From positions 1 through 32,070 of the forward strand of contig URKQ01000040.1 in assembly GCA_900548455.1 (NCBI GenBank): DNA of 32,070 bases. The letters are read 5' to 3'. Below the pieces are notes generated by a model. The model did not search any database and was not told the DNA's origin. It was given only the letters and a program-made list of their open reading frames with translations. The stretch is from an uncultured Clostridium sp. (GTDB lineage Bacteria; Bacillota; Clostridia; Clostridiales; Clostridiaceae). Shown one piece after another: positions 31,101-32,070 of the stretch (position 1 is its first letter; each line of letters starts with the position of its first letter). The translations under genes and the position numbers were made by a program.

Positions 31101-31679
31101 TTAACCTCGTCTTATAAAATATACTATTCGTGCAACTGTATACAGTATTTTATTACTATTTGTAATAGCAAATTTCTTTCCAATCGCCTTTCCTCCAACG
31201 GTAGCACCTGCAATCATTGCACTTATTAGTGCCGCTATGATTATTTCATAATTGGATGGGAAAAACATTAGTACTTTAGCTACTATTACAACACCTACAG
31301 ACCCACTTATAATACCACAAACATCTCCTACAACGTCATTACAAAAGTTTGAAACCTTACTAGCATTTCTAATCATCTTAACTGCTATTTTAGCAGCTTT
31401 ATTTTTTTTAGAAGCCATAGCATGAAATGGCACTTCATTTGCAGCTGTTACTGCTGTTCCAATAATATCAAAAATTACTCCTAAAAAAATAATCGACACT
31501 AATATAATAAACGCTATAACAGCATTTACCTTAGGAAGTGTAGATTCTGATAAAAGTGAAGCCGTACCGCTAATTATAATAGTGTAAAAAGTAATTTTAG
31601 CCGTCCAAAGAGCTTCTTTTTTATTCTTTTTCTTTTTTACCTTTTCTTTTTTATTCTGCCTGTCACAATCGCTTTCCAA
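31101..31679 (-). CDS. Membrane protein, CNNM/CorB-like (DUF21-like)
   Basis: The 192-residue protein has a very basic N-terminus (residues 9-22) and at least three hydrophobic helices: about 28-45, 53-75 (VIAFIILVSIIFLGVIFDIIGTA) and 125-165. The central TAVTAANEVPFHAMASKK followed by KVSNFCNDVVGDVCGIISG is a pattern I recall from clostridial proteins annotated as Mg/Co transporter CorB-like. A transport role is not proved. The frame begins with TTG behind GGAGG, and that ribosome site can pair with CCACCTC upstream. It lies in front of dxs by 4 bases. Confidence 0.65.
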   Translation of the reverse strand: MESDCDRQNKKEKVKKKKNKKEALWTAKITFYTIIISGTASLLSESTLPKVNAVIAFIILVSIIFLGVIFDIIGTAVTAANEVPFHAMASKKNKAAKIAVKMIRNASKVSNFCNDVVGDVCGIISGSVGVVIVAKVLMFFPSNYEIIIAALISAMIAGATVGGKAIGKKFAITNSNKILYTVARIVYFIRRG

Positions 31680-31681
31680 TC

Positions 31682-31714
31682 AAAACAACCTCCACATTAA
31701 TAAATAGAGGTGGC
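31682..31714 (-). promoter_or_regulatory. Hairpin that may hide the ribosome site of the membrane-protein gene
   Basis: On the minus strand ACCTC and GAGGT pair around an AT-rich loop. The GAGGT is the ribosome binding site of the TTG start at 31679, so folding would block translation. It is short (5 pairs) and could also be chance. Confidence 0.4.
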
Positions 31715-31719
31715 AATAT

Positions 31720-32070
31720 ATTAAGTAAATTTTGCGGCTTAGGTCTAGCAGGATTTCCCATAAAGCAATCAAAACGTCGCCACTTTGACGGTTTCCCTTT
31801 AATGCTTCATCTGTCATATCACTATAACAGGGCCAGATTACCACTTAGTCCGCACTGCAATCCTTAATATATCTCGCAGGAACAGTCTAGGAGATTTCCT
31901 CGACAGTTAGGTATTTTCTTATCCTCTTTTGCAAAATAGGTTTCAGTAAGCAATAGCCCAAGTTTCCTGGCCGGGAAACTTAGATTCAATCTCACCTCTA
32001 CCCACCTCACTCAAGGCAGGCTACTCTGTACATAGCTAAGTTTACCACAATACAGGTTTAATCCAGTGCC
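31720..32070 (-). ncRNA. Structured RNA, class unknown, probably extends past the right edge
   Basis: About 350 bases without a gene are clearly richer in G and C than the rest of the window and full of stems. AAGTTTCC with GGAAACTT around CGGCCA (near 31960-31981) is perfect. CTGTTAT with ATGACAG (one G-U) lies around 31810-31830, and TCAAA with TTTTGA lies near 31765-31790. It lies directly upstream of the CorB-like gene and may be its long leader, with the ribosome-site hairpin as output, or an independent RNA. RNase P, tmRNA, SRP RNA and the M-box do not fit, because their core sequences are absent. Members of the clostridial raiA RNA class should be tested. Confidence 0.55.

Noticed and set aside
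30921..31229. Open frames on the plus strand within dxs, tlyA and their neighbours
   Set aside because: They are antisense to well-conserved genes, have low-complexity Ser/Thr-rich translations and no ribosome sites.
31720..32070. RNase P RNA, tmRNA or SRP RNA at the right edge
   Set aside because: The GAGGAAAGTCC core of RNase P, the tmRNA ends and the SRP apical motif are all absent.

Overview
The window is AT-rich, low-GC Firmicute DNA from a sporulating Clostridium (sensu stricto type). The right third, about 22.9 to 31.7 kb, is a conserved chromosomal block read leftwards: a membrane protein, dxs, tlyA, nadK, argR, recN, spoIVB and spo0A. The genes are tightly packed, with overlaps or short gaps, good ribosome binding sites, a strong terminator after recN and a 0A box in front of spo0A. 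At the right edge lies a relatively GC-rich, heavily folded stretch that looks like a structured RNA, probably the leader of the membrane-protein gene.

Everything left of spo0A, about 1 to 22.9 kb, is an integrated mobile element, most likely a prophage that continues past the left edge. A tyrosine recombinase gene lies directly after spo0A. A perfect 17-nt palindrome covers the last codons of spo0A and is my best guess for the attachment core. Packaging genes are at the far left: HNH nuclease, a probable cos region, terminase small subunit, and the start of the terminase large subunit. All but one of the element's genes are read leftwards. The exception is a small XRE regulator at 14.0 kb, which faces a good leftward promoter and forms a compact switch.

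Three parts of the element stand out. (1) Between 6.7 and 12.4 kb is a 1075-residue protein that carries, in the right order, the signature motifs of the two-barrel (DPBB) polymerase superfamily: cellular RNA-dependent RNA polymerases such as QDE-1, SP-beta YonO and the crAss-like phage polymerase. Its metal-binding motif is DFDID. It sits with an SF2-type helicase/ATPase and two related small proteins. Converging on the polymerase gene is a non-coding region of about 410 nt with its own promoter, many paired helices and a strong terminator, which is probably a large structured phage RNA. (2) Between 14.3 and 20.6 kb is cargo that looks like defence or conflict genes: a PD-(D/E)xK nuclease overlapping an AIPR-like gene; an ankyrin and zinc-ribbon membrane protein with a small membrane partner; and a proteasome-like Ntn hydrolase, with the threonine directly after Met, next to a membrane-anchored protein. 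(3) Near the integrase is a plasmid-like section with a replication-type winged-helix gene broken by a one-base frameshift, short direct repeats, a possible 60-nt RNA and a ParB remnant.

The left part, 1.8 to 6.1 kb, is a run of small phage genes of mostly unknown role plus a GIY-YIG homing-type nuclease. Family assignments come from reading motifs by eye; no database search was possible.
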